20,609 nt of DNA from Bacteroides sp. (GTDB taxonomy: Bacteria > Bacteroidota > Bacteroidia > Bacteroidales > Bacteroidaceae). The translations under genes were made by a program, and so were the position numbers. The DNA lies in the NCBI GenBank assembly GCA_019414725.1, contig DXLM01000058.1:1-20609 (forward strand). The letters are read 5' to 3'. The notes under the pieces are model-generated. The model was not told the origin of the DNA, did not search any database, and saw only the letters and a program-made list of their open reading frames with translations. Below, piece after piece: positions 17,853 through 20,609 of this stretch. Position 1 is the first letter of the stretch. Each line of letters opens with the position of its first letter.

Positions 17853-17965
17853 TATTAAGATTAGCATGAAGGATTCCTCTAAAAACTGTAACGGATATCC
17901 TTTTGCTGTAGGGGCGCTTTGATGCGCCCTTATGCATATAAAACTCAACCCTAACCATAAACATC
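17853..17965 (+). other. Spacer with two hairpins, one a GC-rich palindrome
   Basis: The gap between the PL11 lyase and the GH106-like/GH28 gene is longer than the others in the cassette. It holds a weak stem (AAGGAT at 17869-17874 with ATCCTT at 17897-17902, then TTTT). It also holds a compact GC-rich palindrome (GGGCGC at 17912-17917 with GCGCCC at 17924-17929, loop TTTGAT), preceded by GTAG. The second resembles short dispersed palindromes I recall from Bacteroides and Phocaeicola intergenic regions. Either hairpin could reduce read-through or stabilise the upstream mRNA end; neither is a textbook terminator. Confidence 0.5.
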
Positions 17966-20609
17966 ATGCAAAAGATACTATTATTTATTGCTTCCCTTTT
18001 TTATTTCAACTCCTTATTCGCAAAAAATGAAATAAAATCCTGGCAAGGCATTCATGAAACACCCCTTTCCCGTCTAGAACAACAATTTGCAGACCCTCCT
18101 GTGGAATTTGCCAACCATGTAATATGGGGTTGGGAAGGGAAAATGGATAAAAAGACTATTTGCAATGACTTGGATTCTATCAAGAAGAAAGGATTCCGTG
18201 CCGTAATATTTGAAGCAGGTTACAAACTACCTTTCAAATATCTTTCCGAAGAATGGTTTAAAGCGATTCGTACCGGAGTACTTGAAGCCAAAAAGCGAGG
18301 TATGAAAGTCTGGATTATTGATGAAGGAAAATATCCCAGCGGATTTGCAGGAGGAAAATTCTCACAGGAACGTCCCGATTTGAGAATGCAAGCTCTTGTG
18401 ATAGGTGATACCATACAGGTAAAACGGGGAGAAGTAATGACAAACCATAAAATAGCACCAGAAATCATCAGTGCGGTAGCCGTCAGTACATCCGGTGCTC
18501 CTAACAGAACTGTAGCAATTAATAATGGTGAAATAAGTTTCAACGCCGGACTGGATGACTGGAAGATCCTATTGGTCAAAAGCGACTTTCGAACGGCCGT
18601 AACCCGAGCCGTTAATAATCCCAACGGCGGCAAAGATGCCACTAATTCTCTGTGTGATTATCTGAATCCTGTTGCCGTACAACAATTCATTGATTGGACA
18701 CATGAACAGTATAAAAAATACCTTGGTAAAGAGCTGGGTACCACTGTACTTGGTTTCCGGGGAGACGAACCCGATTATGCACATTTACCCTGGACTCCTT
18801 CCATTGTCCAAACATTCAAAGATACAAAAGGGTATGATCCGACTCCCTATCTGGCCTCCTTTTTTACCACTTCGCCCACCATACAGGAACAAAGGGTAAA
18901 AGCCGATTATTGGGATGTCTGGTCCAGCTTGTTCGCCACCCATTTTTTCAAATTACAGGCCGATTGGTGTGCGGCTAATGGAGTAGCCCACATTACCCAT
19001 CTTAACAAAGAACATGAAATGCCCGCATGTGTTAAAGCTGAAGGAGACTATTTCCGGAATTTAAGTAAAGTTCAAATACCCGGAGTAGATGCAATCTGGA
19101 ACCAAATATGGCCCGGTACCCTTAATGATTTCCCCAAACTGGCCTCATCTGTAGCTCATGTTTATGGAAAACCTAGAGCATTCAGCGAAAGTTTTGCAGC
19201 TTACCACATCTCCCCTACCATTCCCCAAGCCAAATTTGTTGTAGATCATCAGATTGCCCGTGGGATTAACTTCTTTGAATTCATGTTCTGGCCGGCAGGG
19301 TCCAAACATCGCAATTGGATGAGTGATCCCGGTATGAAAGGCCTGAATGAATATACGAATCGCACCACTTACCTGATGAGTCAGGGGAAGCCGGGAGCAC
19401 GGATTGCCATGTATTACCCCACATCTACTATGTGGCTGGGTAACAATGAAGTTTATAAGGATATCGTCACTCTTACTCAACAGCTGTTAACTCATCAACG
19501 AGATTTTGACTACATAAACGATGATGCTTTTACGGAAGCACTGACCATAGGTCCCGGCTATCTGGAAAATAAAAGCGGTCAAAGATATGAAACATTGGTT
19601 ATCCCATCATCGGATGTTCTTTCCGCATCAGCCTGGAAAGTGATAGAAACATTTTCCTCACGTGGAGGAAAGGTCCTGTTTTGGGGAAGGAAGCCTGCTT
19701 CTTTCATTGACAAAAGTTTCACTGCTCCCGGTTCCCTATCAGATTTAACCAATAGCAGGATTGAGCCATCCACCAGATGGACAGCACGTGTAAGCTCTTC
19801 CCTTCCGGAACCGGAAATGAAAATCATTTCACCTGACAATGATTCTATCCGCTACACACGCAGAGTAATGCCCGATGGCGACCTCTACTTCATATTCAAT
19901 GAAGGGAATAAAGCCACAGAATTTACAGCAGACTTTGATAATGTAGGAGTTGCAAAAGAATGGAATGCAACAGATGGCACACTCCAACCGATAAATGCAA
20001 CAATTGTCAATAACCGTACCCGGCTGACTTTTAAACTGGAAGCATGGGAAAGCAAACTCATATCCATCGGAAAAAGCAACAGAGAATATAACATTAAAGA
20101 ATATGGTGTAAAAGGGAATGGCTATTCGGAAACAGCCACTTTACAACGTATCATTAATGAAGCAGCTCACAATGGAGGCGGAACGATAGTTATTCCTGCC
20201 GGGGAGTATCTAAGCGGCGCTCTATTCTTCCCACGTGGTGTAGATTTACGTATAGAAAAAAACGCCAAACTAATCAGCACTGTCGACCCCAATGAATTTC
20301 CTGTCATCCCTACCCGTTTTGAAGGTATAGAAAAAAGGTGGCGATGTGCTTTCTTGAATTTCGACCATTCAGACGGAGTTAAAGTTTATGGTGAAGGAGT
20401 TATCGATGGTAAAGGAGTAGAATGGAAAAAAATTCCATTCGGAAACTCCGGACGTCCCAGACTGTTATGTTTCACAGATTGCCCGGGAGGTAAGATTTCC
20501 GGTTTAAAAATGATAAATCAGGCCTCATGGTGTCTTCATGTACTTTACACAAATGGCTTCACTATAGATGGAATCGATATCCGTGCATTGGAATATATAC
20601 CCAGTTCCG
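17966..20609 (+). CDS. Two-module pectinase: GH106-like alpha-L-rhamnosidase fused to GH28 polygalacturonase, cut by the window end
   Basis: An open frame of 881 codons starts MQKILLFIASLFYFNSLFAK, a signal peptide cut after about residue 19, and has no stop before the window ends. Residues about 35-700 look like a GH106-like rhamnosidase: RLEQQFADPPVEFANHVIWG, then KKTICNDLDSIKKKGFRAVI, WIIDEGKYPSGFAGGKF (Asp119), GFRGDEPDYAHLPWTPSIVQ with Asp267-Glu268, TFKDTKGYDPTPYLASFF, and AFSESFAAY with Glu408. The two Glu positions are the natural catalytic candidates. A beta-sandwich tail (DGDLYFIFNEGNKATEF) ends it. From residue 708 a GH28-type beta-helix begins: YNIKEYGVKGNG, TIVIPAGEYLSGALFFPRGV, VYGEGVIDGKGVEWKK, LKMINQASWCLHVL. 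The visible part stops just before the expected NxD/DD/HG/RIK catalytic motifs, so activity of this half cannot be judged. Both modules act on rhamnogalacturonan chemistry. Family assignment of the first module is by remembered motifs and could be a close relative of GH106. Confidence 0.8.
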   Translation, partial: MQKILLFIASLFYFNSLFAKNEIKSWQGIHETPLSRLEQQFADPPVEFANHVIWGWEGKMDKKTICNDLDSIKKKGFRAVIFEAGYKLPFKYLSEEWFKAIRTGVLEAKKRGMKVWIIDEGKYPSGFAGGKFSQERPDLRMQALVIGDTIQVKRGEVMTNHKIAPEIISAVAVSTSGAPNRTVAINNGEISFNAGLDDWKILLVKSDFRTAVTRAVNNPNGGKDATNSLCDYLNPVAVQQFIDWTHEQYKKYLGKELGTTVLGFRGDEPDYAHLPWTPSIVQTFKDTKGYDPTPYLASFFTTSPTIQEQRVKADYWDVWSSLFATHFFKLQADWCAANGVAHITHLNKEHEMPACVKAEGDYFRNLSKVQIPGVDAIWNQIWPGTLNDFPKLASSVAHVYGKPRAFSESFAAYHISPTIPQAKFVVDHQIARGINFFEFMFWPAGSKHRNWMSDPGMKGLNEYTNRTTYLMSQGKPGARIAMYYPTSTMWLGNNEVYKDIVTLTQQLLTHQRDFDYINDDAFTEALTIGPGYLENKSGQRYETLVIPSSDVLSASAWKVIETFSSRGGKVLFWGRKPASFIDKSFTAPGSLSDLTNSRIEPSTRWTARVSSSLPEPEMKIISPDNDSIRYTRRVMPDGDLYFIFNEGNKATEFTADFDNVGVAKEWNATDGTLQPINATIVNNRTRLTFKLEAWESKLISIGKSNREYNIKEYGVKGNGYSETATLQRIINEAAHNGGGTIVIPAGEYLSGALFFPRGVDLRIEKNAKLISTVDPNEFPVIPTRFEGIEKRWRCAFLNFDHSDGVKVYGEGVIDGKGVEWKKIPFGNSGRPRLLCFTDCPGGKISGLKMINQASWCLHVLYTNGFTIDGIDIRALEYIPSS

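Noticed and set aside
18220..19839. Minus-strand frames and one plus-strand frame of 71-140 codons
   Set aside because: They lie inside the GH106-like module, which reads continuously from 17966.
1..20609. CRISPR arrays, tRNA or rRNA genes, PUL regulators
   Set aside because: No regular repeat-spacer pattern, no tRNA-like or rRNA sequence, and no HTCS, ECF sigma/anti-sigma or SusR-like protein was seen on either strand.

Overview
The window reads as part of a polysaccharide utilization locus (PUL) from a gut Bacteroidales, most likely Bacteroides or Phocaeicola. The reasons are tandem SusC/SusD pairs, Bacteroidales-type lipoprotein signals, weak or absent Shine-Dalgarno sequences, and moderately low GC. 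No RNA gene, CRISPR array, transcription regulator or inner-membrane sugar transporter is visible. The species cannot be fixed from this sequence alone.

Layout: (1) 27-9820 is a tight run of four same-strand genes, susC-susD-susC-susD, with gaps of 18 to 40 nt and a clear terminator behind the last. The two pairs differ in architecture: the first SusC carries an N-terminal carboxypeptidase-regulatory-like domain and the second lacks it. (2) 9904-10698 is a small NigD-like lipoprotein, followed by a very long perfect-stem hairpin. (3) 10866-12693 is a genomic scar. A decayed 3' portion of an IS66-family element on the minus strand is broken by frameshifts and stops. It abuts, at about 11731, an internal fragment of a third, different susD gene on the plus strand that has lost both ends. 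(4) 12876 to the window end is a same-strand enzyme cassette: a GH78-type alpha-L-rhamnosidase, a CE15-like esterase, a PL11 rhamnogalacturonan lyase, and a large protein cut by the window edge. That last protein joins a GH106-like rhamnosidase module to a GH28-type polygalacturonase beta-helix.

How the genes work together (inference from families): the SusC/SusD complexes bind and import oligosaccharides of rhamnogalacturonan I or a related rhamnose/galacturonate pectin across the outer membrane. The PL11 lyase cuts the backbone. The GH78 and GH106-like modules remove rhamnose, the GH28 module removes galacturonate, and the CE15-like esterase removes an ester on a uronic acid. The enzyme half looks visibly richer in G and C than the transporter half, and the IS66/susD scar lies between them. 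This suggests the locus was assembled from parts of different origin or was remodelled by insertion and deletion.

The most unusual points are the GH106-like/GH28 fusion, which would place enzymes for both alternating residues of the RG-I backbone on one chain, the CE15-like esterase in a pectin setting, and the IS66/susD chimera.
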